Shown: positions 45,420 to 58,084, counted from the first letter of the stretch. The stretch: 64,000 bases of DNA from Plotosus lineatus (GCA_024760905.1 CM045729.1:58541080-58605079); one strand, 5' to 3'. Numbers and translations are program-made. The notes: generated from the letters alone by a model not told the origin.

Positions 45420-46884
45420 GTAATTCCAGATTTAAAAAACCCACATTAACAAATAATTCTTTGACTTCAAATCATGTGTGCCACATTTATTAGCACCCCT
45501 GATGTTAATACACCCCACTTTAACCAACAAACCAGCACCTCCTCTTCTCCAATAATGCTTCATAAGATGAGAGAATACAGAAAGAGGGCTGTTCGAACAT
45601 TCCTCTCTGAACTTCCATCTCTCCAAATCATCCAGCAACCTGGTCCTCTATTCTGGACACTCCTCTTCAACTCACGCCACAGGGTTTCAGTGGGGGTTGA
45701 GGTTGATGGACTGAGCTGGCCATAGGAGGAGCTTGATTCTGTGTTGGGTGAACCATTTCTGTGTAGATTTGGTTACTTGTTTAAGGTCTTGCTGAAAGAC
45801 CCAGTGATACGCCATCCTCAACTTTCAGGACCACCAGATTTTGATTTAAAATGTCCTGGTATTTATAAGCGTTCAGGATGTCATGCACCCTAAAAGGTTT
45901 CCAGGAGCTCTGAAAGGAAAACATGCCCATAGCATCACCGATCCTCCCCCATACTTCACACTGGGCATGAGGTGCTTTTCTGCATACTCTTCGTTTGTGT
46001 GCCGCCTGATCCACTTAGAGTGTTTGTTGCCAAAAAAAACCTCTATCTTGAACTTATCTGACCAAAGCACATGGTCTGAGTTGATGTTCCAGAACCACTT
46101 AGCAAACTCCAGACTTTTGTGTTTATGATTGTGAGTGAGAAAAGTTTTTTCCCCCTACATGCCCTCCAAACAGCTTGTTGGCAAGTAGATGGCACCTGAT
46201 GGTTGTTTTGGACTTTGTGACCCCAAGATGCTGCCATTTGTTGCAATTCTACAGCAGTGAGCTTTGGAGAACTTTTCATTTCTCTTACCATCTTCCTCAC
46301 TGTGCATGGTGGCAAAATAACCTTGCATCCTCATCCAGGCTTGTTTACCACTGTTCCAGTTGTTTTAAATTTTTTATTGATTTCTCTGACAGTAGATATG
46401 GGCAGGCGTAGGCGAGGGGCTATTTTCTTGTAGTCATTGCTTGACTTGTGAAGGTCGACACACATCTGACTGATTTGAATAGTGTGTTCCTTTATCTTTC
46501 CAATGTTGAAGAGTTGATAAGAGAATTTTCCTTTGTGTCATTTCATATTTATCCGGAAGCAGGAAGTAATAAATTACTAATTAAATGTTCCTAGATACTC
46601 TTGGAACTTTGTAAACTGCTGTAGAAATGAGAAAAATATTTCAATTACATTTATTTCCTCAGAATTGTTAGGGGTGCCAATAATTGTGAAACAGACGATT
46701 TTATGAAAAATAATTATTTCTAAGTCAGGGATTTTTTTTTCTCCTATTCAAATTCACTTGAGTTGAATGTTACATTTTTCAATGATTTTCAGTGTGAGAA
46801 TAGCTTCTGCAATAAAGTTTGAAGTAATTGTAAGGCTTTTAACATATTGTCGCCAAGGGTGCCAATAATTATGGAGGCCAGTGT
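45420..46884 (-). mobile_element. Tc1-like transposon, degenerate
   Basis: The right end carries GGGTGCCAATAATTATGGAG and a CAGTGTA terminus at 46884; a second GGGGTGCCAATAATTGTG copy is at 46667. The left end has an inverted TTATTAGCACCCCTG but its outer part is truncated. The minus strand retains transposase pieces: an N-terminal helix-turn-helix region around 46040-46320, then LWSDKFKIEVFFGNKHSKWI with a first catalytic aspartate and GGGSVMLWACF near 45930. A QQD box near 45800 has lost its surrounding ND-PKH residues, and WPAQSINLNP replaces the usual SPDLNP. The element is dead. Confidence 0.8.
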
Positions 46885-46919
46885 AGGTGGCTTAAGACAA
46901 TCAAGTTAGGTATTTAAAT

Positions 46920-47050
46920 AACACCTGGTGAGCTACCCAGGGTGTCTTCCCTTGCTCAGAGTCGGCAGAGATGGGCGACAGTCTCCCCGAGACCCTAATT
47001 AGGATTAACCTGTTCAGAAAACGAATGAATGAATGAATGAATAAATAAAA
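46920..47050 (+). repeat. SINE family C tail
   Basis: GGTGAGCTACCCAGGGTGTC, GAGACCCTAATTAGGATTAA and (ATGA)n. Confidence 0.8.
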
Positions 47051-47257
47051 TAATGTGAAAATTCAGTGTATGACTTTAACATCTAAAGTGCTATAAAAAG
47101 TGACATGCCCTACATGTAGCGGTCCATGATGTTTTTATTTTAATCAGTATCAGAGGATATTATATCACCCTCTTGACTGAATAATTCAGCATATTATACT
47201 TCGCCTCATTCAATAAATGCTTAGCATCTCGCATCAGTGGCATCTATCATAGAATGG

Positions 47258-47259
<2 letters not shown>

Positions 47260-47326
<67 letters not shown>
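47260..47326. repeat. (TA)n microsatellite
   Basis: About 67 bp TA. The following 47327-47480 has GTTGGAAGCAGGAAAAATG, which resembles a teleost DNA-transposon start but is too short to assign. Confidence 0.95.
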
Positions 47327-47329
<3 letters not shown>

Positions 47330-47609
47330 GTAAGCGAACAGTCAGTTCTCAAATTTTATGTGTTGGAAGCAGGAAAAATGAGCAAGTGTGAGTATCACAG
47401 TAACAATGACGAGGGTGAAGGCTACCTGACAGAGTTTATTGGACTTCAAAATGGCATAGCTACTGTAGCATAGCGTATGAAACATTTAATATTGGATATA
47501 ACAGAATAGTGTCAGAATACACTTAGCGTTGCGGCTTGCTGTATATAGGGCTGTGTAGTTGCAGACCAGGCAGATGGTGTTAATGGCTGATTAGTGTCTA
47601 TAGTATGAC

Positions 47610-47624
47610 TGTGTGTGTGTGTGT

Positions 47625-47666
<42 letters not shown>
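47610..47666. repeat. (GT)n microsatellite
   Basis: About 57 bp of GT with one GA interruption. 47667-48139 beyond it shows no supported feature. Confidence 0.95.
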
Positions 47667-47670
<4 letters not shown>

Positions 47671-48679
47671 GATATGAGATGATATAAATAATAAACACTT
47701 CATATTTATTCCAGACTGACTGTATTAACTAGACAAAATCTTGAACTCATTAAAAGAAAAAGATAAATTTGAATCAAAATTTCCTCTTCAGTATTAACAT
47801 CTTGTTTGTACAATAAACACCCTCTGCTCCTTTTCTAGTAAGCATGGGCCTATGTCCAAATAAAATGTCTTTTCTGAGGATCTTGTGCTCATTTAGTCTG
47901 ATTAATGAAATTCAGGAGGGTGACTCTGCTCTAAGTTCTTCAACTCCTGATCCAATAGTTTTTTCACCAAAAGTTATTTCTACATATAAATTATTTTTTA
48001 GAATTTTTGGTATGAATTCAAAGGAAAGCAGTATGGTAGTCAGAATCACTATGTTTGTACTGATTACAATCCACAGACAAATCTAGACTTGCTTTTGGAA
48101 TATTTTTCGGATCATTTCCACTTCATCATCACCCCAAGAGATCATTATTGTCAACTGCTGCATGAAAATCAATTTAGCATCTATGTACTTGTTTAGCGCA
48201 GTTATAAAAGGAAAGTGCACAAAAACAATTAAAGAACTATATTAAGCTATACATGCACATATGCACATATATACACATATAGACACATATACATGCATAC
48301 ATCCTATATACCCCAATATATTAATTCACATATGTGCACATTTACAGACCTATACATGTACAATAAGCCCTCGATATTCGCGGGGGTTTGGGTCCGGCCC
48401 CTCCTGTGAATGAAAACAATCCACGAGTTCTGTACCGGGAAGTAAAACCCCATGTACTGTATCATACATGCGCGAATGAGCAACTGGAAGAAAAATACTA
48501 TGTATCTATTACATACGCTAAATATGCTTCTTAAACATATTCTATAAGCAGTCTTACTCATTAATACGGTATTAATGTAGTAAAATGTAGTAATGATTAA
48601 GAAAAACTTTTAAATTTTGTACTGTGATATTTATTAATAAAATATGTAAACATTATACAGTATACTTTATATATATCGT

Positions 48680-48977
48680 GGGGCCGGTGGTGGAGTGGTT
48701 ATGGTGCTGCGCTCATGATCAGGAGATTGTGAGTTCGAATATCACTGAGACCCTCACTGTGCTAAGACCCCTGGGCAAGGTCTCAACCACAACTGTGCCT
48801 CTGTTCACCCAGCAGTATAAATGGGTAACAATAAAATATACTGGGAAGGTAACCTGCAATGGACTAGCGTCCCATCCAGGAGGAGTTGAGCTACTGGTCG
48901 TTTCACGCTACAGAAACCGGGGATAAGCACTGGCACTGGCCTGATGAGCCACTTGGCTCAGGTGTAAAAACCCAACA
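48680..48977 (+). repeat. SINE family B, near full length
   Basis: Head GGGGCCGGTGGTGGAGTGGT, B-box GAGTTCGAATATC, body GGACTAGCGTCCCATCCAGG and tail GGCTCAGGTGTAAAAACCC. Matches the minus-strand copy at 11779-12065. Confidence 0.85.
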
Positions 48978-48978
48978 G

Positions 48979-48981
<3 letters not shown>

Positions 48982-49031
<50 letters not shown>
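48982..49031. repeat. (TA)n microsatellite
   Basis: About 50 bp TA directly after the SINE tail. Confidence 0.95.
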
Positions 49032-49037
<6 letters not shown>

Positions 49038-50440
49038 CACACACAGTATGTATAATATATTATCCAGTTAAGCTCTATGATGCCACTCAAACGCCAGCTA
49101 AGCACTGTCTCTTCTGAAGAAATAAGACTTTCTCTTGAAGAAACGACAGTTTCCTCTGAAGTGCCTAAAGAGGAATAATCATCTAAACTGTTGTAAAGCT
49201 GTAGTATTAAAGTCTTTTTCAATTATTATTCCATTACAGTACCTAAGTTAATGTTTAGAATTTTTGTGTATGTCTGATTTCTTCCAGCTCCGACTGAGGG
49301 GCGTGGCTGAGCTGCTCGGACTGAATGCTGTTCATACTTGAATTAAGTAATCTCATTTACTCCCTATAAACACAAATCACACACTCACCTCAATTCAAGC
49401 ACGCTTCTTAAGTCCTTCCCTTTTGAATGTGAGGCATTTGTTCCAGGTGACAAATGGAGCTTGTGTGATGAAGCGTGGCTTATCCAGCTTATCAAGTGAG
49501 CAAGTGCACTTGTGTACTTGCTTGCGCACTTAAAAGATCAGGCTCTGTGTGTCACCTGCAACAAACGCCTCACATTCAAAGGGGAAGGACTTAAGAAGCA
49601 CTCTTTAATTGAGGTGAGTGTATGGTTTGTGTTTATAGGGAGTAAATGAGATTACTTAATTCAAGTATGAACAGCATTCAGTCCGAGCGGCTCAGCTACG
49701 CCCCTCAGCCGGAGCGGGAAAAAGCAGACACACACAAACATTCTAAACATTAACTTAGGCACTGTACTGAAATAATAATTGAAAAAGACTTTAATACTTC
49801 AGCTTTACTACAGTTCAGATGATTATTCCTGAAGAGGTGTCGTTTCTTCAGGAGAAAGTCTTATTTCTTCAGAAGCGACATCCAACGTCATTACCTTTTC
49901 TATATCTTAGCCAGAGAAGACGCACAGCGTTTGAGTGGCATCAGAGAGCTTAACTGGTAATTAAAACACACTAAAAAGGCTCATTAACAACTTGTGCGTA
50001 AATGAGGAAAAAGGGGCGTTACATCATCTCAACCAATCAGCAGGAAGAAGTACAGCCATTGGCTGAAATTGAATGACGTGATAGTTGTTCGGCGACTCGT
50101 GAATATGCAAACTGTGAGTGCAAAACCGAGAATAGTCAAGGGCCTACTGTATTCATAAATTCACACATACACAGAAGAATAAATAATATGACAAAGGTGC
50201 ATTATATACACCAGATAAGAGGTAGAGCTTTTAATTATATCCTATTAAAATGTTATAATCGAGACCTCATCTAAACATGAATATTGCTCTTAAAATGAGT
50301 ATTGCACTATCCAGGAAGATGGTCTGAATGATGCTTATTCAGTCTCTCTGTGTATGTGTGATGATGGTGGGGTTACATGTTTAACAGCTAGAGGGTAAAA
50401 GCTGTTTTTGAGTCTATTATTTTTTGTTAGTAATTAATGA

Positions 50441-51629
50441 TATCTGAGATAATTTAAGTTCAGTACTGTTTCAGTGCCAACCAACACTCAAACAAAATTC
50501 AAATTTTCACAAATTTCCAAAAGAACCACCTCACAGCACACAGTAAGACAACTCAGTCACCTACACAGACCGATCAGTTACTCACACTGATGTAAAGACT
50601 TCAAAAGTAATGGAGGAAACGTGTACTGCTCCCTGTAGCTGTTTATAGATTTGAAAACATGCCTGGCATAAAATTACTTTGATCAGCATCTTAAGGTCAA
50701 TTTCTCAATCTGCCTCACAGAATGGACAGATGATCTTGAACACTCTGGCAATGTGTCAGGACAGCCTGGTGTAATTTTTACGTTATCCGTATTTGACAAG
50801 TGAAAATGTGATATGTCTGATGAATTTATTATCAATCTCACCCTCGACACTGATGTAGAAAGCACATTATGTGGCACAAACATGTTTATCTGAAAAGCTG
50901 GTTTTGGAACCAGTTGCAAACAAATCCAGCCTCTGGATTAATACATTTTTGATAGCGCAGTAGTGGGTCAAAATCATGAAGAAAATCCAATAATGCTTTT
51001 CTTTATTCCCCAAAAAAACAATTCTATATAAGTTTTACTTATCTCATGGCTACCAGTCACAATGATCCTCCATCACATGGCAAGCCAGTTGTTCTGCTAT
51101 TGCAACAACAAAACAGGCTTGAATGCCAGTAATACTTAATGACAGAGCTTGTCACGAAAAAAGGTAACAGATAGTCATGGGACAAAGCAAGTAGTGTACA
51201 CCCCTTATCAGATAACAGTTTATTTTCCACAATAAATTTAGTAAACATGCAGGAAAGGCTGGAGACTGTTGGGTAGGTGCCCTCTTGTGATGAGAGTGTG
51301 TTACTGCACTATCAATTACAATGCAGTGAAATCAGTAATAAATAGATGCAACAAAGAGGTGCAGGCACATTGAGTACCAATTAGACATTCTGATTAAGTT
51401 ACTATTATTATTATTAGAATGTCATAACCAGTTCTACGTGTCTATATACTGTGATCTGGGAGAATAAATAGATCCCTGTCCATTCATCTGTAATTCCGTT
51501 TTCACTGTAGATATCTTTTTAAAACGTGGCATTGGTTTGATAAATGAATGTTAATAAAATTAATTTAACACTTACAAAAGTAAATGAAAATGGTCAACTT
51601 TCTGATCCAGGGGACACTGCCCTGTAATC
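50441..51629. other. No recognisable feature
   Basis: AT-rich sequence with no supported exon, RNA or transposon end. Confidence 0.5.
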
Positions 51630-51840
51630 AGAATCAGAACCAGAATACTTTATTGATCCAGGAGGGAACTATGTACACACAGTTGCTCCATACAACGTAT
51701 GAATGAGATAAAGATAAAATCTGAATAAAGAGAAATTAAAGAACATACATACATATTTACTTACAATATATACAAATGTACATACGAAATCTATACACAT
51801 ATGCGCATGCGCACCTACCCACCCACCCACATTCATTATG
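51630..51840 (+). repeat. Teleost-type dispersed repeat ('ACTTTATTGATCC')
   Basis: GAATCAGAACCAGAATACTT and TATTGATCCAGGAGGGAAC, then AT-rich alternating text like that in family D. This is a widespread fish repeat motif by recall, and possibly the other end of family D. Confidence 0.55.
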
Positions 51841-51859
51841 GTCCCCATAATAAATTTGG

Positions 51860-54800
51860 TAATGGTGGACCCTTAGCCCTTAGGTGACTCTTATAGCGTC
51901 TTGCTACAGCTTGTGAGGTGGCCCTCACAGAGCTGAAGTCCTCAACACAGGATACACCTCCATGCTAGACGATCTTGATTGTTGTAGTACCATGTCTCAT
52001 GGTTTAAACCAAAATGGTGGAAGTCTTCTTTCTTTCTTCTTTCCAACGTTTGTGCAGGTACTCTCTGTCACACTTTCCAAGATTGAATTCACTAAAGAGC
52101 AGTTGTTTTGGTAGAGTCATGCAAGTGTGATACATGACTGAGCCTGTTGTTGATCATGGTTTCTATGGTATTAGAGTTGAGGTAATTCGGTATTGGTAAC
52201 ATGCTGCCACCTCTTTATGTTCATTATTTGCTGGAGTGATCTTTGGTGGAAGACTTCAAACGTCGAATAAGAAGAGAAGGTGTTGGCCATGTTTCAGAGC
52301 AGTACAGAAGTGAGGGAAGAACAATGGCTCTATAAACAGAACTTTTATTGGGTAGAGTGAGGCCCTCTGTTAAAGCATATGGTCCGGAAATGCAGCCGCA
52401 TCTCGACTGTTCTCTTGCTGGATTTCTGAGACGAGACTTGAGTCTTCTGATAGGTTTCCTCCAAGATATGTACAGGTTTGAGCATGTTTAATCTCTGAAA
52501 CATTGATCTTGATAACAGGAGGTTAATCACACTGTGTGCATTACTTCTGCCTTGGCCATACTGATAGTTAGGCCCCAGGCCCTGCCTGAGTTATTTAGTG
52601 CCATGACTCCCATCTGTAGAGACTCAGGTGTGTCTGTAGCAAGGGCAGTGTCATTGGCATAAAGCAAGTCATTCAGTCTTGTAGACTCCACTGTCAATTT
52701 AGCTTTGAACCTTTAAAAGTTGTAGAGCATGCCATCAAGTTTATATTTGATTTCTATGCCAAATTCTGGAATGGTTTAGTGAGCATGATGAAGGATGAAC
52801 AAGAAGAGAAATATAAACAGTGTGGGGTTAAGGATACATCCTTGATGGAGACAGTTTATTACTTCAAACGGTTCTATAAGCTCTCCGCTAATCAGTGCAA
52901 GTTTCCATACCATCAAGAAAACTTTGATGTTGACTACTGTGGGCAGAATCTCTATCTTCTTTAGCACCACCCACATAACAGGTCTACTGACCACGTCAAA
53001 GGCTTCGACCAAGTCCACAAAAACTACATGCAGTTCACGATGTTGTTCCCTGCACTTCTGCAAGAGTTGCCTGAGAGCAAACATCATGATGCTGGTGGAG
53101 TGACCATTTCTAAATATGCACTGTGTCTCCGAGAGAAATTTTTCTATGTAGGGCTACACTCGATTTAAGTTGACACGGGCAAACAGCTTGCTGGTAACAG
53201 AAAGGAGTGTGATTCCGTGGTAGAAGATACAATTGAAGCAGCATTGCTTTTTGAAGATGGTGATGATGTTCCTGTTTTTCATGTCTTGCGGCACTCTCTC
53301 TACTTTCCCGAGAGCAATAAGTAGGTCATGAACCTCCAAGAGAAGGTAATCACCATCTACTTTAAGAACCTCTGCTGTGATGCAGTCCATACCTGGGGCT
53401 TTGTTGTTGGCCAGAAGATCGAGAGTCAACCTGACTTCTCTGATGGTTGCTGGTACTTCTAGGGCACCCATATTCTTTTCCTGTGGCAGCTCATCAAGAA
53501 CATTGGTGGTTGCAGTTCCAGGCTGATTAGAGGTTTGTAAAAATACTTTCTCTGGTACTCAAGAATAGCCTCTTTTCCCACTAGCCAAGTCCCTTGGACA
53601 TCATTGATTGGACTGATGCCGCTTTGGTAGCGCTGGTACAAAAACATGACAGACTAAAAGAAGGCCTTTGGGTCATGCTCAATTTCTTTTGCACAATGTA
53701 GCCATCACTGGCTTTGGAGGCTGCAAAGCTTTCTCTAGCAGGTGTTTCTGGCCAGTAGATAGTATTTTTCTTGAGTGTTTCTACCAAGAATAACTTGAAA
53801 TGCAGAATGCTTCTAGTGCAAGAGACTCACGTGGGGGTTGTTTTCATCAAACCGTTCCCGATGGTTATGCTTTTTTGGAGGATGATTGTTAGCCTGGCAC
53901 TTGAATAGAGAGTGTCACACAGGTGATTCCAAATTTGCTCAGGGGTCTGGGTTTCAGGACAGCGCCTAGACAGGTTTTGCCAAATGGTCTCTTAAGCAAA
54001 TTGGCAATAGCTGGGTCACCAGGCTTATTTACATTAAGCCTCTTTGGTGGTGTACTTGTTTTACTTGGAGACGATTCAATTGGGCACACACCATCTTCTA
54101 GTCAGTCCAGTTAGCACTGTGGCCCACACGAGAATCTATAACATGGCTCTTGGAATGCTGCCTTACAATTCTGTGCCAGCATTTAGATCTTGGGTGTTGC
54201 TAGGCACCCTTGCGGATGTTAGCATGGGAGAAAAGAGTGTTGGTAATACAAATGTTGAAATGGGAATTCAAGGAGTAGAATGCCCTGCTCATTTATGTCA
54301 CCAAAGCTGTGATGGCCAGTCTTCTTTGCCCAGGTTTTAGAGTCTGTTCAGACACAAGCGTAGACATCACCCAGTAGGAAAGTCCTATTGGAGCAGAAGG
54401 CTGCAACGTCTGATAGTCACTGAACAGTCTTCTTTTGAAGATTGGAATATATATGCTGATGACTGTTCTGTTGCACTTATCAAGCTTGATTCTCATGTTC
54501 ATTACTCTTGAACTGACTCCTTTACGGCTGATCACAAGGTGCCAGATAGTGCTTTTAATTTCAATGTCAACATTTTGAATCTAGTTTGCCCAAGTGGTCT
54601 TCCTGAATGAAGGAAAGTGTGTTCACCATCGACAAACCCACCTTCGATAGGAATGCAACATTCGCTGACACGGACAATATCGATGTTAAAGCGCCGCAGC
54701 TCTGAAGATACCAAAGCTGACCTATGCTATTGAAGCTTCATCGGACATAATCCAGACATTCCAGCAAGCTAACTTTAGTTGGCTCGATCGTATACATGAA

Positions 54801-55340
54801 AATCTAGGTTTATCAGGACCGTGGGTTCGATGAGACTTTACCCGGGGTCCATCGTGCTTGCTGTTATACTGCCCAAGTTTATGAAACAGATGAGATTGTT
54901 TTTTTTTTTTTTGGCTCCGTAGCGGGTTGAAGATTCTGCTGCATAGGGTTGCTAGTCCCAAGCAGTGGGCAAGGTAGGCTGCCCTATTCTGTACCTTTGC
55001 ATCCTCAATGGTTAGATTTTGATCATAAGAGACACATATCACCAAATCTAGACCGAAAAGACTAGTTAGAAAGGACCAGTGGGCTAATCCCCCTCCCCAC
55101 ATGTCATTTGTCCTCAAGGTTTTCTCCTAAAGCCTTCCCCAGATAGGGTATAACTGCAAGGCAGCATAGGTTTGGAATTAGGGTTTCCTTCTCCCAGATG
55201 GACTGCCAACAAAGGTGAAAGTGATCCATCTGCCCAGGGAGGATATCGTTCCTTACTCGCTCCCTGGTGTAATCTTTTGTATGAGACAGGCGCACCAAAT
55301 GAAGGTGGTTACCCAGGAGTTAGGTTGCCAGAGCTGTGAG
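51860..55340 (-). mobile_element. Endonuclease/RT LINE, near full length but dead
   Basis: On the minus strand, from the 5' end: about 0.6 kb of UTR-like sequence; LACWNVWIMSDEASIA near 54725 (endonuclease start, consensus WNVRTM); ELRRFNIDIVRVSECCIP and GFVDGEHTFLHSGRP near 54600-54700; a linker; RT motifs with NNKAPGMDCITAEVLK and ITLLSVTSKLFARVNLNRV near 53160-53420; and FVDLVEAFDVVSR (motif A) near 53000. The catalytic box reads YAND at 52650-52661 instead of YADD. VYRAIVLPSLLY lies near 52300. It belongs to the same LINE group as 60067-63270. Stops and frameshifts confirm decay. Confidence 0.8.
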
Positions 55341-55361
55341 GAGAACCCACCCTAAGAAACC

Positions 55362-55362
<1 letters not shown>

Positions 55363-55416
<54 letters not shown>
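55363..55416. repeat. (CA)n microsatellite
   Basis: About 54 bp of CA just outside the 5' end of the LINE. Confidence 0.95.
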
Positions 55417-55417
<1 letters not shown>

Positions 55418-55544
55418 GTTCCAATTATCCAGCATCTGATACAGTGGCATGCCTTATTTAATGGCACTTTTTAAAATGACGAACAATAAGGATCCTACTT
55501 GGTATAATGGTACATTTTGCCAGGAAAAAGTGTGTGGTTTTGCT

Positions 55545-55870
55545 CTAGAGGAAGCCAGCCAAAACAAAACAACAAGACTGGCATTTCTTAAAAAACATAT
55601 TCAGTTCGTTGGCCCTGTCCTCACCGCCCTCAGCACTTGCGCTGATGGATGTCCTGAAAACAGTGATGGTCTTCATACAACTCCAAACTTCTGTTATGTT
55701 GTTATGTTGGAGTTTCCACTGCAGGTTTCTCTTGTACTTAGTCTTGATTATCTTGACTCTCACTAAACTTTGGATCATTCTGACCTCCTCTCTCTTGTCT
55801 TCCCTGAATGATCTTTTAACTGACAAGAAAAGAAACATTTTTCTCAGCATTTCAACCATCTCTGTTGGGC
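55545..55870 (-). mobile_element. Rex1/L2-like LINE linker fragment
   Basis: The minus strand reads KYKRNLQWKLQHNNITEVWS followed by MKTIT and, later, EDRANELNMFF. This is the conserved linker between endonuclease and RT in fish Rex1/L2-like LINEs. It has no catalytic part. 55871-56555 beyond it shows no feature. Confidence 0.65.
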
Positions 55871-56555
55871 TTACAGAGTGCTTGCCAGTCTATTACTATT
55901 TACATTTATGTCATACTAATAGCCAAACTTTATTCCAACCTAAAGTGTTATTTAGAAAAATATGAAATTTTATTTCAATTATTAGTTTGCTGAAGATATA
56001 TTACAGTAATAATGCACGAGGAATACACTTTTGTAACCCTTGACATACTTTCTCTTTTTCTGTCATATTAGATTACACACAAAACCTTGAGTGGCTGAAA
56101 CCTGATGCAGTTTATTGTAGGAGACATAACTACATGGGGTATTTTCACTGAAATTTTACAGCTTTCCAGAGAAATGGATAACAATTAAAAAGTGATACAA
56201 CTGCACCAAACCTTACCCTATGACAGAAGTGTGTGCTGTCAGATTCTCAGCTGTGTCAATGAATATGTTGGAGGAAATAGGGACATTGTGTCTTACAGGT
56301 GAAAGAAAGCTTTTTGGATAGCTAGCAAAGAGGGAATATTATCACATATAAGCATAACATAAATAAAATGGATAGAGGAAACCCTAAAACATAAGGTGAA
56401 TAAATGATGCAGTGGTTATCATGTGGGCAAAAATATTTGCAAAGGGTATTGTATCCTCTTTTAGATTATCTTTCCACTATAATATGGCATTATAATGCAA
56501 TGTCACATTTATTAAAAAAGACACTGTCTCAAATACTAACTACCGGTATATGTCT

Positions 56556-56900
56556 CTTTCTTTCAGCTTTTTCCCTTTTATTCGGAACTCGCCACTGCGA
56601 ATCATCTGATTCGCACGTTTGATTTGGCAGAGGTTTTTACGTCGGATGCCCTTCCTGTCACAACCCTTTTTAGTAAGGGACAGAAACACGCTGACGACTT
56701 TGCAGCCTACTCTTTACGAAAGTCAGCAATGGTTCTTTTACATGCCTCTCACCATAGACAGTGAGAGACATGGCCTGCCTTTGATAACCCAGTTAGCCGC
56801 ACTGGGGGGGACAGTGACAACCTTGTGGAGAGTGGGACTCGAACTCCCAACCTTTGGATCAGTGATCCAGCACCCTATACCACTAGACCACCACTGCCCC
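56556..56900 (-). repeat. SINE family A, near full length
   Basis: Minus strand: head ending at 56900, B box GAGTTCGAGTCCC, body, and tail AGTGGCGAGTTCCGAATAAAAGGG. Closely similar to 14880-15232. Confidence 0.9.
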
Positions 56901-57552
56901 ACTAACTACTGGTATATAAACTTAGTATATGTTAAATATATAAAGCCTCTACTTAACAAGTTAGCTATGCCATTAATACAAATTATTGTTAACCGGGTCA
57001 AAATATTAGTGCTTTCTTTTTTCAACCAGTGTAAGCGAACAGAAACCAGTATCCACCACCCCAAAAATATCTCTTAAACAACCTTTCATTCTCCTAAGAA
57101 TATGTACTGTATTGAGATTTGCATCTGTTTTTTTAAGTAGTATAAATATGTCTGTCTCTCTACAAACAATATGACTTAAAAAAAAACCCTATGTACGTAG
57201 GTTACAGATGTCTGTGTGTCTGTTTTGCTGAGTAGAAGTAAAATTAAGATGGGGTCTATTTTCATGAGGTTGCTTAAGGCACCGCAAATGCACAAGCTGA
57301 CACTGCATATGGGAAGAAATCACGTCTGCTATTCAAACATTTATAAATAATTTAAACAGTAATTTGACTGAAGTACAAGGACAGTGTTACTAAACTGGGT
57401 TTCTGGTGGGATAGATAGTGTGCATTTGCATTCAGTAGTATTACCATTACAATGGAAAGTACCATAGCCACATTGCATTAATATTAATTATTCATTGCCT
57501 TGGTGAACACACTTCTACTGTAAGAGATACTATGTGTGTGTGTGTGTGTATA
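56901..57552. other. No recognisable feature
   Basis: AT-rich sequence without a supported gene or repeat apart from a short GT run at 57534-57548. Confidence 0.5.
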
Positions 57553-57554
57553 TA

Positions 57555-57999
57555 TAGAGGGATCGTTCACTTTCTGCGGTTAATGGGGACCGAGACCCCC
57601 GCCACCACCGATTTCCGCGAGGTAGGATTGACCCCCCTGACTGACGTATACGTACATGTATATGTGTATATAATATCAATAAATACATATTCAATGCTAT
57701 AAATGCTTGCAATAACAATTAAACATTCATAAATAATGCATAAGATGTAAATAAAATATAAACACACCCACACTTACAGATGTGCACGTGAACACAGACG
57801 GCTGCATACCTCACATAGAAATGTAAGTAGTTTTCTTGGGTTGTTTTTTGTATAATTGGCCTTGTTTTGTGGCATTTTTCTTAACTTTTTCCATATTTTT
57901 CATAATTTCCTTATTTTTTTTTATTTTTTGATGAATATTTTTGAAAAACTGGTGATGTACTGAAGCCCCAGAAACTAAAGCACAAAGTAGCGAGGGATC

Positions 58000-58003
<4 letters not shown>
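57555..58003. mobile_element. Small Tigger/pogo-like element
   Basis: The left end is GAGGGATCGTTCACTTTCTG and CGGTTAATGGGGACCGAGAC. The right end is ACTGAAGCCCCAGAAACT and GTAGCGAGGGATCACTGTG. Ends of this sort ('GATCCCTCxCT', GCGG) are typical of small pogo-group elements in fish. The left end has a strong inverted partner at 59880-59991, so the element limits are ambiguous. Confidence 0.6.

Positions 58004-58047
<44 letters not shown>
58003..58047. repeat. (GT)n microsatellite
   Basis: About 45 bp of GT. Confidence 0.95.
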
Positions 58048-58051
<4 letters not shown>

Positions 58052-58084
58052 CACACACATGTGTGAATGAATTTTATATCCAAT

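Larger units (their letters stand above)
48361..50149. mobile_element. Tigger/pogo-like palindromic element, copy 2
   Basis: The ends CAATAAGCCCTCGATATTCG and AATAGTCAAGGGCCTACTG match copy 1 and are flanked by TA (48359-48360, 50150-50151). Outer segments, such as CATGCGCGAATGAGCAAC, TATTAATGTAGTAAAATGTA and GGGGCGTTACATCA, are shared with copy 1. The core is different: arms 49063-49451 and 49551-49957 are inverted complements of ~390-407 bp around a 99-bp spacer. The arms hold a zinc-finger-like coding piece. A family B SINE and a (TA)n tract are nested at 48680-49031. No transposase is present. Confidence 0.78.
48140..50440. repeat. Dispersed repeat family D, split by a transposon
   Basis: 48140-48360 matches 1930-2150. 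The repeat appears to resume at 50150 (TAAATTCACACATACACAGA, ATTATATACACCAGATAAG, AACAGCTAGAGGGTAAAAGC). The palindromic Tigger-like element occupies 48361-50149. The second part is joined by inference. Confidence 0.5.

Noticed and set aside
47237..47473. 78-residue plus-strand frame ending in GEGYLTEFIGLQNG
   Set aside because: It begins in a TA tract and resembles the leader of a DNA transposon; too short and unsupported as a gene.
48935..48960. CTGATGAGCC...GGCTCAGG in the family B SINE tail as another hammerhead
   Set aside because: The CUGAUGA box and a stem are present, but no GAAA box and no UH cleavage site follow.
55449..55965. Plus-strand frames of 105 and 118 residues
   Set aside because: They are antisense to the LINE linker fragment that reads well on the minus strand.
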